A stretch of 51,274 nt of DNA from Modicisalibacter coralii. GTDB taxonomy: Bacteria; Pseudomonadota; Gammaproteobacteria; Pseudomonadales; Halomonadaceae. The position numbers and the translations under genes are program-made. The stretch covers positions 1 to 51,274 of the forward strand of contig NZ_QWBW01000033.1 of the NCBI RefSeq assembly GCF_004117855.1. Direction: 5' to 3'. The notes beneath the pieces are model-generated. The model did not search any database. It was not told the origin of the DNA and was given only the letters and a program-made list of their open reading frames with translations. How positions within the stretch are numbered: the stretch's first letter is position 1; each line of letters begins with the position of its first letter. Positions 36,498 to 44,506 of the stretch are shown one piece after another.

Positions 36498-36955
36498 GGC
36501 GTTCCTCCCGGGAAATGACGCACCACATAGACCGTGGCCATCGCCACGGCCACGAACGTCACGGTCGCCGCCAGCGAACGCGGCGACAGTCGCGCCATGC
36601 CGCACACCCCGTGGCCGCTGGTGCAGCCGCTGCCGATCCCGGTGCCCAGTCCCACCAGCAGGCCGGCGACGAGCATCGTCGTCACACCGCCGACGGGGGC
36701 GCCGATCACCGCGCCCGGCTCAGCGACCACGTTGCCCGCCCCGCCGCCGGCGAGCATCACCAGCGAGGGCCCGCTGATCAGCCCGACCAGAAACGCCAGC
36801 CGCCAGGCAGTGTCACCGGCGGGACGTTCCCACAGCAGCCCCGAGAGAATGCCGCTGATACCGGCGATGCGGCCCAGCGTCGCCATCAGCCACACCGCCG
36901 AAAGACCGATCAGCACGCCGCCGATCAGCCCTTGCAGGCTCGCCATCGTGTCCAT
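36494..36955 (-). CDS. YeeE/YedE-family membrane protein, first half (PmpA-like)
   Basis: A predicted 153-residue protein with about four to five membrane helices. The family cysteine is in SGCTSGHGVCGMARLSPRSL. The start MDTMASLQG at 36955 has AAGGAA about 6 nt upstream; the longer open frame is not supported. The ATGA overlap with the following half gene indicates coupled synthesis of a two-part channel. It lies 98 bp downstream of sqr. Similar paired genes occur in BigR/SqrR-controlled sulfide detoxification operons. Confidence 0.9.
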   Translation of the reverse strand: MDTMASLQGLIGGVLIGLSAVWLMATLGRIAGISGILSGLLWERPAGDTAWRLAFLVGLISGPSLVMLAGGGAGNVVAEPGAVIGAPVGGVTTMLVAGLLVGLGTGIGSGCTSGHGVCGMARLSPRSLAATVTFVAVAMATVYVVRHFPGGTP

Positions 36956-37053
36956 TCTGGTTCCTTCCCTTGTGGGTCTTGACGTGTCGTTGTCGGTGGC
37001 GTCACGCCGTGAAGCGTCCGCCACGGGCATCATGGGCGCCCGATCGCCATGGC

Positions 37054-38340
37054 CTAACGCTCTTCGGCGACCCGTCCGGCCACCTTCTCCAGCGTGGCCG
37101 GCGCCGCCAGCCACTCGTGCCCCTTGAGCATGACGTTCCAGTACAGGCGGGGCAGCAAGTGTGCCTTGACCATCCAGCCAATGCGGGTCGCCTGCGTGCC
37201 CTCGACCAGCCAATGGGGCAGGGTCGGTTGCAGCTTGCCCCCGTAGCCGAACTCCGCCAGCACCACCCGGCCACGCTCGACCGTGAGCGGGCAGGCGCCG
37301 TAGCCCAGGTAACCCGCCTCCAAGGCACGACCGTCGAGCCGGGCCAACAGGTTCTCGGCGACCACCGGGGCCTGCTTGCGCACGGCCGCCGCGGTCTTGG
37401 CATTACCGGTACCGCTGGCATCGCCCAGGCCGAAGACATCGGGGTAGCGCCGGTGCTGGAGCGTGGCCTCGTCGAGATCCAGCCAGCCCGCCGCATCGGC
37501 CAGCACGGAGCGGCGCACCAGGTCGGGAGCGCGCTGCGGCGGCACCACGTGCAACATGTCGAAGCGCCGTTCGACGATTTCCTCGCCCGACTCGCGCGTG
37601 ACCCGAAAGCGGGCGACTCGATTGGGGCCATCCACCGCCACCAGGTTCTCCTGGTAGTGCAGGTCGATGCCGTAGTGTTCGACATAGCGCTCGAGCGCCG
37701 GCACGTAGTCCGCCACCCCGAACAGCACGCCACCGGCATTGTGAAAGCTGACGTCGATGCCGCCGAGCACGGCCCGGCGACGCCAGGCATCGCAGGCCAG
37801 ATACATTGCCTTCTGCGGCGCCCCGGCGCACTTGATCGGCATCGGCGGCTGGGTGAACAAGGCACGACCCGACGACAGCGACTGGACCAGCGACCAGGTA
37901 TAGGGCGCCAGATCGCGGCGATAGTTGGAGGTCACGCCATGCTCGCCCAGGGTCGCCTCGAGCCCGTCGATGGCCGACCAGTCGATCACCAGCCCGGGGG
38001 CCACCACCAGACTGCGATAGCCCAGGACGCGACCGTCATCGAGAACGACCCGATGCGCGTCGGGGGCCACCTGATCGCAGCGATGCCGGTACCAGGTCAC
38101 GAAATCGGGCATGACATCGCGCATCGCGCGACGCGTCTGCTCCGGGGTAAAGACCCCACCGCCGACCAGGGTCCAGCCGGGCTGGTAATCGTGGATCTCG
38201 GCGGGCTCGATGATGGCGATATCCAGGCTCTCACGGCGCTTGTGCAGACTGGCGGCCAGCGCGATGCCGGCGGCCCCGCCACCGATGATCAGCACGTCGT
38301 GACGGCCGGCGGGGACCGCGGCGGATTCGTTGGAAGACAT
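37054..38340 (-). CDS. sqr: Sulfide:quinone oxidoreductase
   Basis: A 428-residue FAD enzyme. The dinucleotide-binding N-terminus is VLIIGGGAAGIALAASL (16-32). The substrate cysteines of type II SQR are both visible: Cys171 in IKCAGAPQK and Cys350 in GYGACPLTV, the latter followed by RVVLAEFGYGGKL. The FAD motif VFGLGDASG lies near 302-310. It oxidises hydrogen sulfide to persulfide and passes electrons to quinone at the inner membrane. The ATG at 38340 has GGAG 7 nt upstream. It lies 77 bp downstream of the persulfide dioxygenase gene. Confidence 0.93.
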   Translation of the reverse strand: MSSNESAAVPAGRHDVLIIGGGAAGIALAASLHKRRESLDIAIIEPAEIHDYQPGWTLVGGGVFTPEQTRRAMRDVMPDFVTWYRHRCDQVAPDAHRVVLDDGRVLGYRSLVVAPGLVIDWSAIDGLEATLGEHGVTSNYRRDLAPYTWSLVQSLSSGRALFTQPPMPIKCAGAPQKAMYLACDAWRRRAVLGGIDVSFHNAGGVLFGVADYVPALERYVEHYGIDLHYQENLVAVDGPNRVARFRVTRESGEEIVERRFDMLHVVPPQRAPDLVRRSVLADAAGWLDLDEATLQHRRYPDVFGLGDASGTGNAKTAAAVRKQAPVVAENLLARLDGRALEAGYLGYGACPLTVERGRVVLAEFGYGGKLQPTLPHWLVEGTQATRIGWMVKAHLLPRLYWNVMLKGHEWLAAPATLEKVAGRVAEER

Positions 38341-38417
38341 GGCGAACTCCGGGAATGATCGTTCTCGTGGCCATGCCTCGCCCGGCCACCGTGGGGCCGA
38401 ACGAGGCATCGGCGGGT

Positions 38418-39284
38418 TCAGAAGCGGTCGATGGGCACCTTGAGATATACTTGGCCATTGTCCTCGGCGGGGGGCAGATGGCCGGCGCGCATGTTGACCT
38501 GCACCGAGGGCAGGATCAGCCGCGGCATGCCCAGGGTGGCATCACGCTCGCGGCGCATGGCGACGAACTGTTCCTCGCTGACCCCGTCATGCACGTGCAC
38601 GTTGCCGGCCCGCTGGTCGGCCACCGTGGTCTCGTGGGCATAGGTATCCCGGCCCGGCGCCTTGTAGTCGTGACAGAGAAACAGCCGTGTCTCGTCGGGC
38701 AGCGCCAGCACCTTCTGGATCGAATGATACAGCGTGCGTGCATCGCCACCGGGGAAATCACAGCGCGCGGTGCCATAATCGGGCATGAACAGGGTATCGC
38801 CGACGAAGGCCGCGTCGCCGATCACGTAGGTCAGGCAGGCCGGCGTGTGCCCCGGCGTATGCAGCACACGACCTTCCAGATGACCGATGGCGAAGGTATC
38901 GCCCTCCGCGAACAGCCGGTCGAACTGGCTGCCGTCGCGGGCGAACTCGGTGCCCGCATTGAAGGCCTTGCCGAAGATCTCCTGGACCTCGGTGATATGG
39001 GCGCCGATGGCCGTCCTGCCGCCGAGCTTTTCGTGCAGGTAGGGCGCCGCGGAGAGATGGTCGGCGTGAACGTGGGTTTCGAGGATCCATTCGACCGTGA
39101 GCCCCTTGCGCTCGACGAACTCGATGATCGCGTCGGCGGAGCGCACGTCGGTGCGTCCGGCGGCATAATCGAAGTCGAGTACCGAGTCGAGAATCGCGCA
39201 GGCCGAGCTTTCCGGATCCCGGACCACGTAGCTGAAGGTGTTGGTGGGCTCGTCGAAGAAGTGGGTAACGACGGGAGAGCGCAT
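38418..39284 (-). CDS. pdo: Persulfide dioxygenase / Blh-type metallo-beta-lactamase-fold hydrolase
   Basis: A 288-residue MBL-fold protein. The metal motif THVHADHLSA is at 70-79, with HTPGHTPACLTYVIGDAAF and FVGDTLFMPDYGTARCDFPGG further on. The C-terminal PRLILPSVQVN is typical of Blh/type II persulfide dioxygenases in sulfide-oxidation operons. It oxidises glutathione persulfide to sulfite with O2. The start at 39284 has AGGAG 7 nt upstream; the longer frame is unsupported. First gene of pdo-sqr-yeeE-yeeE. No rhodanese or ArsR regulator is adjacent. Confidence 0.93.
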   Translation of the reverse strand: MRSPVVTHFFDEPTNTFSYVVRDPESSACAILDSVLDFDYAAGRTDVRSADAIIEFVERKGLTVEWILETHVHADHLSAAPYLHEKLGGRTAIGAHITEVQEIFGKAFNAGTEFARDGSQFDRLFAEGDTFAIGHLEGRVLHTPGHTPACLTYVIGDAAFVGDTLFMPDYGTARCDFPGGDARTLYHSIQKVLALPDETRLFLCHDYKAPGRDTYAHETTVADQRAGNVHVHDGVSEEQFVAMRRERDATLGMPRLILPSVQVNMRAGHLPPAEDNGQVYLKVPIDRF

Positions 39285-39345
39285 GAGATGACTCCTCTTA
39301 CGCGATCGAGATGCCACCAGCATAACGCATTTTAAGTTCTAACAT

Positions 39346-39362
39346 TATTCTTTTTTTGAATA
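39346..39362. promoter_or_regulatory. Inverted repeat upstream of the sulfide operon
   Basis: TATTC-TTTTTTT-GAATA, in an AT-rich island 62 bp upstream of pdo. ATTC-spacer-GAAT dyads are the kind bound by ArsR-family persulfide sensors of the BigR/SqrR type. The regulator is not encoded nearby, so this is a tentative operator call. Confidence 0.35.
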
Positions 39363-39442
39363 TATGAAATCCCGGCTATTCACCACCCGGACGGCAGCCG
39401 ATCGCCCGACAGGGGCATGCGGCCGATTTAAGAAAACCAAAA

Positions 39443-39468
39443 GGAATATAGACTCTTCCTATTATTCC
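39443..39468. promoter_or_regulatory. Inverted repeat upstream of the ABC importer
   Basis: GGAATA-N14-TATTCC, 53 bp before the binding-protein start. A possible -10 TACACT (39486-39491) lies downstream. The symmetry and position suggest an operator for the importer; no regulator is assigned. Confidence 0.35.
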
Positions 39469-39520
39469 AAATTGGCCATTTGCGCTACACTCCCTGCATT
39501 CCATCCACGAGGAGCGGTCC

Positions 39521-40279
39521 ATGACCCTGACACGCATCGTCCAATCCGCCGCCATCGCCCTGGCGCTCGGCGCGAGCGTCGGCATTGCCCAGGCCGACAC
39601 CCTGCGGGTCGGCATGTCCGGCAAGTACTATCCCTTCACCTTCGTCGAGCAGGATCAGCTCAAGGGCTTCGAAGTGGACGTGCTGAACGCCATCGGCGAG
39701 CAGACCGGCGACGACATCGAGTTCGTCACCGCGAGCTTCTCGGGCCTGGCCGGCATGCTCGACTCCGGGCGTATCGACACCATCGCCAACCAGATCACCA
39801 TCACCCCGGAGCGCAAGGCCAAGTACGCCTTCACCGATCCCTACGTCTATGACGGCGCTCAGGTGGTGGTGCGCAAGGGCAACGACGCCATCCAGGGCGT
39901 CGAGGATCTCAAGGGCAAGACCGTGGCGGTCAACCTCGGCTCCAACTACGAGCAGTTGCTGCGCGAGCTGCCCTATGCCGATCAGATCGACATCAAGACC
40001 TACGAGTCCAACATCGAGCAGGACGTCGCCCTGGGCCGTGCCGATGCCTTCGTCATGGACCGGGTCAGCGCCACCCAGGTGATCAAGGACAAGCCGCTGC
40101 CGCTGCAGCTCGCCGGCAAGCCCTTCTCGCGTATCGAGAACGCGCTGCCCTTCCGCGACGACGAGGCCGGCCGGGCCGACCGCGACCGTATCGACGCGGC
40201 GCTGGACACGCTGCGCGACAACGGCACCCTGACGCGAATCTCCGAGAAGTGGTTCGGGACCGACATCACCCGACCCTGA
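39521..40279 (+). CDS. Polar amino acid (probably cystine) ABC transporter substrate-binding protein
   Basis: A 252-residue family 3 extracellular solute-binding protein with signal peptide (cleavage near GIAQA-D). Motifs: LRVGMSGKYYPFTF, LKGFEVDVLNAI and the terminal ISEKWFGTDI. GAGGAG lies about 8 nt before the ATG. Closest by pattern to FliY/TcyJ-type cystine binders, and adjacency to sulfur genes agrees with cystine, but other polar amino acids are possible. It is the first gene of a three-gene importer. Confidence 0.85.
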   Translation: MTLTRIVQSAAIALALGASVGIAQADTLRVGMSGKYYPFTFVEQDQLKGFEVDVLNAIGEQTGDDIEFVTASFSGLAGMLDSGRIDTIANQITITPERKAKYAFTDPYVYDGAQVVVRKGNDAIQGVEDLKGKTVAVNLGSNYEQLLRELPYADQIDIKTYESNIEQDVALGRADAFVMDRVSATQVIKDKPLPLQLAGKPFSRIENALPFRDDEAGRADRDRIDAALDTLRDNGTLTRISEKWFGTDITRP

Positions 40280-40339
40280 TGACACGGCGACCGGCCCCGC
40301 CGGTCGCCCTTCCCCTATTCAAGGTTCAGGCTGACCGCC

Positions 40340-41014
40340 ATGCACGCGCTCGATCTCGACTACATGCTGGGACTGGTGCCCATCCTGCTCGGCTATCTGC
40401 CGCTGACGCTGGAGATGGCCGTCGCCGGCATGATCTTCGCCCTGGTGCTGGCCTGCCTGCTGGCCGTGGTGCGCGTGCGCCGGCTGCGCGGGCTCAACGC
40501 CCTGGCGATGCTGTTCATCTCCTTCTTCCGCGGCACGCCGCTGCTGGTGCAGCTGTTCCTGTTCTATTACGGCCTGCCACAGCTGCTGACCTTCCTGGTG
40601 GCGATCAACGGCGTCACCGCGACCATCATGGGCCTGACCCTGCACTTCTCGGCCTACATGGCCGAATCGATCCGCGCCGCCATCGTCGGCGTCGATCGCA
40701 GCCAGACGGAAGCCGCGCTGTCGATCGGCATGACCCAGGGCCAGCTGATGCGGCGCATCGTGCTGCCCCAGGCGACACGCATCGCCACCCCGACGCTGAT
40801 GAACTACTTCATCGACATGATCAAGGCCACCTCGCTGGCCTTCACGCTGGGGGTCACCGAACTGATGGGCGCCACCCAGAAGGAAGCCGCGAGCAGCTTC
40901 CTCTACTTCGAGGCGTTCCTGGTCGTGGCGATCATCTACTGGGTGGTCGTCGAAGCCCTCTCCTGGCTGCAGCGTCGGCTGGAAACCCGTCTCAACCGAG
41001 CCTATCAGCGATGA
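40340..41014 (+). CDS. Polar amino acid ABC transporter permease (TcyL/YecS-like)
   Basis: A 224-residue HisMQ-type inner-membrane permease with about five hydrophobic helices. It has the family signature SFFRGTPLLVQLFLFYYGLP and the EAA loop EAALSIGMTQGQLMRRIVLP. It lies 60 bp downstream of the binding protein and overlaps the ATPase gene by ATGA. A single permease gene implies a homodimeric channel, as in the E. coli cystine importer TcyJLN. Confidence 0.9.
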   Translation: MHALDLDYMLGLVPILLGYLPLTLEMAVAGMIFALVLACLLAVVRVRRLRGLNALAMLFISFFRGTPLLVQLFLFYYGLPQLLTFLVAINGVTATIMGLTLHFSAYMAESIRAAIVGVDRSQTEAALSIGMTQGQLMRRIVLPQATRIATPTLMNYFIDMIKATSLAFTLGVTELMGATQKEAASSFLYFEAFLVVAIIYWVVVEALSWLQRRLETRLNRAYQR

Positions 41015-41757
41015 TCGAACTCCAGGGCATCACCAAGCGCTTCGGCGCACAGACGGTCTTCGAGAACATCGACCTGTCGCTCGAACGCGGCGAGATCATC
41101 GTCGTGGTCGGCCCCTCGGGCACCGGCAAGTCGACCCTGCTGCGCTGCATCAACTTCCTCGAGCGCCCCGACGCCGGGCATCTCACCGTCGGCGACCTGC
41201 GCGTCGACGTGACCCGGGCGACGCAGCGCGACATCCTCGCCCTGCGCCGGCGCACCGCCTTCGTCTTCCAGAACTATGCGCTGTTCGCCAACAAGACGGC
41301 GCTGGAGAACATCAGCGAAGGAATGATCGTGGTCGACCGTCTACCCAAGGAAAAGGCCCACGCCCGGGCCCGCGAGATCCTCGAGCGCATCGGCCTGGCC
41401 GACAAGGCCGACGCCTACCCGGCCTCGCTGTCCGGCGGCCAGCAGCAGCGCGTGGGCATCGGCCGCGCGATGGCCGCCAATGCCGATGTCATACTCTTCG
41501 ACGAACCGACCTCGGCGCTCGACCCGGAGTGGGTCGACGAGGTGTTGGGCCTGATGAAGCAGCTCGCCGCCGAGCGCCAGACGATGATCGTGGTCAGCCA
41601 CGAGATGCAATTCGCCCGCGACGTGGCCGACCGGGTGGTGTTCATGGACGAGGGACGCATCGTCGAACAGGCCCCGCCCGACGAGCTGTTCACCCAGCCC
41701 CGCGACGAACGCACCCGGCAGTTTTTGCGGAAGATCCTGCCCCAGGCGGCCGTCTAG
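41011..41757 (+). CDS. Polar amino acid ABC transporter ATP-binding protein (TcyN/YecC-like)
   Basis: A 248-residue ABC ATPase with Walker A GPSGTGKST (34-42), Q-loop FVFQNYALFANKTALENI, signature LSGGQQQRVGIGRAM, Walker B VILFDEPTSALDPE and H-loop MIVVSHEMQFA. It starts inside the last codons of the permease gene (ATGA). Its TAG stop shares the tetranucleotide CTAG with the stop of the convergent hrpB. Confidence 0.93.
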   Translation: MIELQGITKRFGAQTVFENIDLSLERGEIIVVVGPSGTGKSTLLRCINFLERPDAGHLTVGDLRVDVTRATQRDILALRRRTAFVFQNYALFANKTALENISEGMIVVDRLPKEKAHARAREILERIGLADKADAYPASLSGGQQQRVGIGRAMAANADVILFDEPTSALDPEWVDEVLGLMKQLAAERQTMIVVSHEMQFARDVADRVVFMDEGRIVEQAPPDELFTQPRDERTRQFLRKILPQAAV

Positions 41758-44252
41758 TCCGGCGCCCGCCGCCGGGTCCGCGCGGTGGCGACCGCCGTTC
41801 GCGGATCCTCGGGCCAGGGGTGCTTGGGGTAGCGCCCGCGCATGTCCTTGCGCACCTCGAAGTAACCCCGCTTCCAGAAGCTGGCGAGGTCGCGGGTCAC
41901 CTGCAGTGGCCGCCCGGCCGGCGACAGCAGGTGCAGCACCACCGGCACGCGCCCGCCGGCGATGCGCGGTGTCTCGCCGAGCCCGAACAGCTCCTGGAGC
42001 TTCACGGCCAGCACCGGCTCTGCATCGAGAGCGCCGCCGGCTCGGCCACTCACGTAATCCAGGCGAATGCGCGAGCCGCTGGGCACCGGCAGATGGGTCG
42101 GTGCCAGCTCGTCGAGCGCCTGGCGGCTCGACCAGTCGAGCCGGTCGAGCAGGATCCGCGCGAAGGGCAGCGCATCGAGACGCTCGAGCCGGCGGATGCC
42201 GTCGAGATAGGGGCTCAGCCAGTCCTCCAGGGTCGCGAGCAGCCGTTCCCGCGACCAGTCCGGCCACGTCTCGCCGAACTCGCGACGCAGCAGCGCCACC
42301 CGGGCGCACAACTGCTCGGCCCCGGCGTCGAACGCCAGCCGGCCACGGCGGCGCACCGCCGCCAGCAGCGCCTCGCGAATCGCCGCGTCGGGCATCTCGC
42401 GCAGCGGCCGGCGCTCGATTGTCAGTTCGCCCAACGCCCTGACCTCCTCGCCGATCAGCCGCCCTTCGGTCTCGCTCCAGGTCAGGCGGGGACGAAAGTC
42501 GCGGGTTTCGGGGAACAGCGCCTCGAGGCGCGACGGCTCGAGCGCGGCGGCACGAAATATCCGCGCCCCCTGGGCCTGGCCGTCGAGCTCCACCGCCACC
42601 AGTGCCTCGGCATGCGCCAGCGGGTGTGACGCATCGAGCAGCGCCAGGCTGCCCGCGGCCAGCTTGAAACGCCCCGGCGCCTGACGCAGCGCGACCCGCT
42701 CGGGATAGGCCAGCGCCAGCAGCTCGCCGAGGGGCGCCAGCGAATCGACGCTCAGGCCGCAGGCGAGCGTATCGGCCAGGCGCCGGGCGTCGCGATACCA
42801 TTGCCGCTCGGTGCCCTTGGCCCGGCCATCGGGGAGCCTGGCCAGCGTCGTGGCCAGATCCCGGTCCTCGCCGCCCGCACGCCCTTCCAGCAGCGCTGCC
42901 AGCCAGCAGGCCAACGGTCGCGCGTCGAGTTCACCGGCCCGTTCGAGCATCACCGCCAGGCGCGGGTGGACCGGGTAATGCGCGCAGGCCCGCCCCAGCG
43001 CGGTGAGACGATGGGCGTCGTCGAGCACGCCCAGGCGCTTGAGCAGCGAACGCCCGGCGTCCAGTGCCGCGGCCGGCGGCGGCGTCACCCAGGTGAGCGC
43101 GTCGGGCTCGACGATGCCCCAGCGGGCCAGCTCGAAGGCCAGCGGGGCCAGATCGGCCTGGCGGATCTCGGGATCAGCGTGAGCGGGCAATGGCTGCTCC
43201 TCGGCCCACAGCCGATAGCAGACACCGGGGCCCTGGCGGGCGGCACGCCCACGGCGCTGATCGGCACTCGCCCGGCTGACCCGGTGGGTGGCCAGCCGCG
43301 TCAGCCCGAGGCGCGGCTGAAAGACCGGCTCGCGGGCGAAACCGCTGTCGATGACGATGCGCACGCCGTCCACCGTGACGCTGGATTCGGCGATGGCCGT
43401 GGCCAGCACGACCCGCCGCCGCCCGTCGGGATCGCGGCTCAGCGCCCGCTGCTGGGTCTCGAGCGACAGGCGACCGTGCAGCTCATGGAGGACGACGCCG
43501 GCCGGCAGCCCGGTCAGTTCCCGCGCCAGCCGGCGGATCTCGCCGACCCCGGGCAGGATCACCAGCACGTCGCCCGCCTCGCGCGCCAACGCCTCGCGCA
43601 CCACCCCGGCCTGCTGGGTCGCCGTGGCATCGCGGGTGTTCAAGGCCCGATAGTGGGTGGTCACCGGGAAGCTCCGCCCCGGGCACTCGACCAGCGGCAC
43701 CTCGCCGAGTACGCCGGTGAGCGCCCCGACATCGAGCGTCGCCGACATCACCAGCAGCCGCAGGTCCTCGCGCAGGCCGGTCTGGACGTCCAGCGTCAGG
43801 GCCAGCCCCAGGTCCGCTTCCAGGCTGCGCTCGTGGAACTCGTCGAAGACGATGCCCGCGACGCCCTCGAGCATCGGGTCGTCCTGGATCAGTCGCGTCA
43901 GCACACCCTGGGTCACCACCTCCAGCCGCGTGCGTTCGCCGACCCGGGTCTCGCCGCGCATGCGATAGCCCACCGTCTCCCCCACCGGCTCGCCGAGTCG
44001 TTCGGCCATGTAGCGCGCCGCCAGCCGGGCCGCGACACGTCGCGGCTCGAGCAGCAACAGCTTGCCCGTGGCGCACCAGGCAGAATCCAGCAGCGCCAGC
44101 GGCACGCGAGTGGTCTTGCCGGCCCCGGGCTCGGCGACCAGCAGCGCACGGGAGTGGGCATCCAGCGCGCCCCGGATCTCGGCCAGGTGCGCGTCGATGG
44201 GCAGGGCGCCGTCAGCAGGCGCATCGAAAGAAGAGGTGTCGGAAGCGGTCAT
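41754..44252 (-). CDS. hrpB: ATP-dependent RNA helicase HrpB
   Basis: A predicted 832-residue DEAH-type superfamily 2 helicase. Walker A is AEPGAGKTTRVPLALL near residue 40, the DExH box FDEFHERSLEADL, motif III MSATLD, motif VI QRRGRAARQGPG, followed by HA2-like and HrpB C-terminal domains ending in the PWPEDPRTA region. HrpB length and C-terminal domain separate it from HrpA (1300 residues). The start MTASDTSS at 44252 is chosen over an unsupported 32-codon extension. Its cellular role is not well defined. It is monocistronic, convergent with the importer. Confidence 0.93.
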   Translation of the reverse strand: MTASDTSSFDAPADGALPIDAHLAEIRGALDAHSRALLVAEPGAGKTTRVPLALLDSAWCATGKLLLLEPRRVAARLAARYMAERLGEPVGETVGYRMRGETRVGERTRLEVVTQGVLTRLIQDDPMLEGVAGIVFDEFHERSLEADLGLALTLDVQTGLREDLRLLVMSATLDVGALTGVLGEVPLVECPGRSFPVTTHYRALNTRDATATQQAGVVREALAREAGDVLVILPGVGEIRRLARELTGLPAGVVLHELHGRLSLETQQRALSRDPDGRRRVVLATAIAESSVTVDGVRIVIDSGFAREPVFQPRLGLTRLATHRVSRASADQRRGRAARQGPGVCYRLWAEEQPLPAHADPEIRQADLAPLAFELARWGIVEPDALTWVTPPPAAALDAGRSLLKRLGVLDDAHRLTALGRACAHYPVHPRLAVMLERAGELDARPLACWLAALLEGRAGGEDRDLATTLARLPDGRAKGTERQWYRDARRLADTLACGLSVDSLAPLGELLALAYPERVALRQAPGRFKLAAGSLALLDASHPLAHAEALVAVELDGQAQGARIFRAAALEPSRLEALFPETRDFRPRLTWSETEGRLIGEEVRALGELTIERRPLREMPDAAIREALLAAVRRRGRLAFDAGAEQLCARVALLRREFGETWPDWSRERLLATLEDWLSPYLDGIRRLERLDALPFARILLDRLDWSSRQALDELAPTHLPVPSGSRIRLDYVSGRAGGALDAEPVLAVKLQELFGLGETPRIAGGRVPVVLHLLSPAGRPLQVTRDLASFWKRGYFEVRKDMRGRYPKHPWPEDPRTAVATARTRRRAPD

Positions 44253-44327
44253 CGGCCTACCGGGTCGGTTCGACGGGAGCGCTACTTTTACCATCGTCTG
44301 CCGACAGGGAAAAACGCGCCAGCCGCA

Positions 44328-44351
44328 TCGCCAATGAATTCGCCCCACAAG
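44328..44351 (-). repeat. REP-like palindrome, inverted copy
   Basis: The minus strand reads TTGTGGGGCGAATTCATTGG, a GTGG-headed REP. It is the first unit of a four-unit cluster (44328-44482) upstream of hrpB. Confidence 0.65.
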
Positions 44352-44370
44352 AGCGAGTCCTTGCTGGTTT

Positions 44371-44396
44371 CGTGGGAGGCAACTCGTTTCCTACAG
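44371..44396 (+). repeat. REP-like palindrome, direct copy
   Basis: GTGGGAGGCAACTCGTTTCC then TACAG. The core palindrome has one mismatch relative to the 44457 copy. It forms an inverted pair with the unit at 44328. Confidence 0.65.
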
Positions 44397-44410
44397 CGGT
44401 GGCTGTTTCA

Positions 44411-44434
44411 TCGCGAACCAGTTCGCTCCCACAA
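44411..44434 (-). repeat. REP-like palindrome, inverted copy
   Basis: The minus strand reads TTGTGGGAGCGAACTGGTTC then GCGA, the form of GTGG-headed REP common in Pseudomonas genomes. It is the third unit of the cluster. Confidence 0.7.
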
Positions 44435-44456
44435 CGTTGACAGGTACCGACTTCTG

Positions 44457-44482
44457 GTGGGAGGGAACTCGTTCCCGACGAT
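44457..44482 (+). repeat. REP-like palindrome, direct copy
   Basis: GTGGGAGGGAACTCGTTCCC then GACGAT, with a perfect GGGAAC-TC-GTTCCC palindrome. It is the last unit of the cluster, 25 bp from the gpgS stop, and could act as a 3' barrier for the gpgP-gpgS transcript. Confidence 0.7.
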
Positions 44483-44506
44483 GGCGGCGCCGACCCCGAC
44501 GCCTGG

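Noticed and set aside
39301-39316. Sigma-54-like TGGCATCTCGATCGCG upstream of pdo
   Set aside because: The -24/-12 spacing is right, but transcription would begin near 39290, downstream of the AGGAG ribosome-binding site (39292-39296) of pdo, so it cannot be the working promoter of this start.
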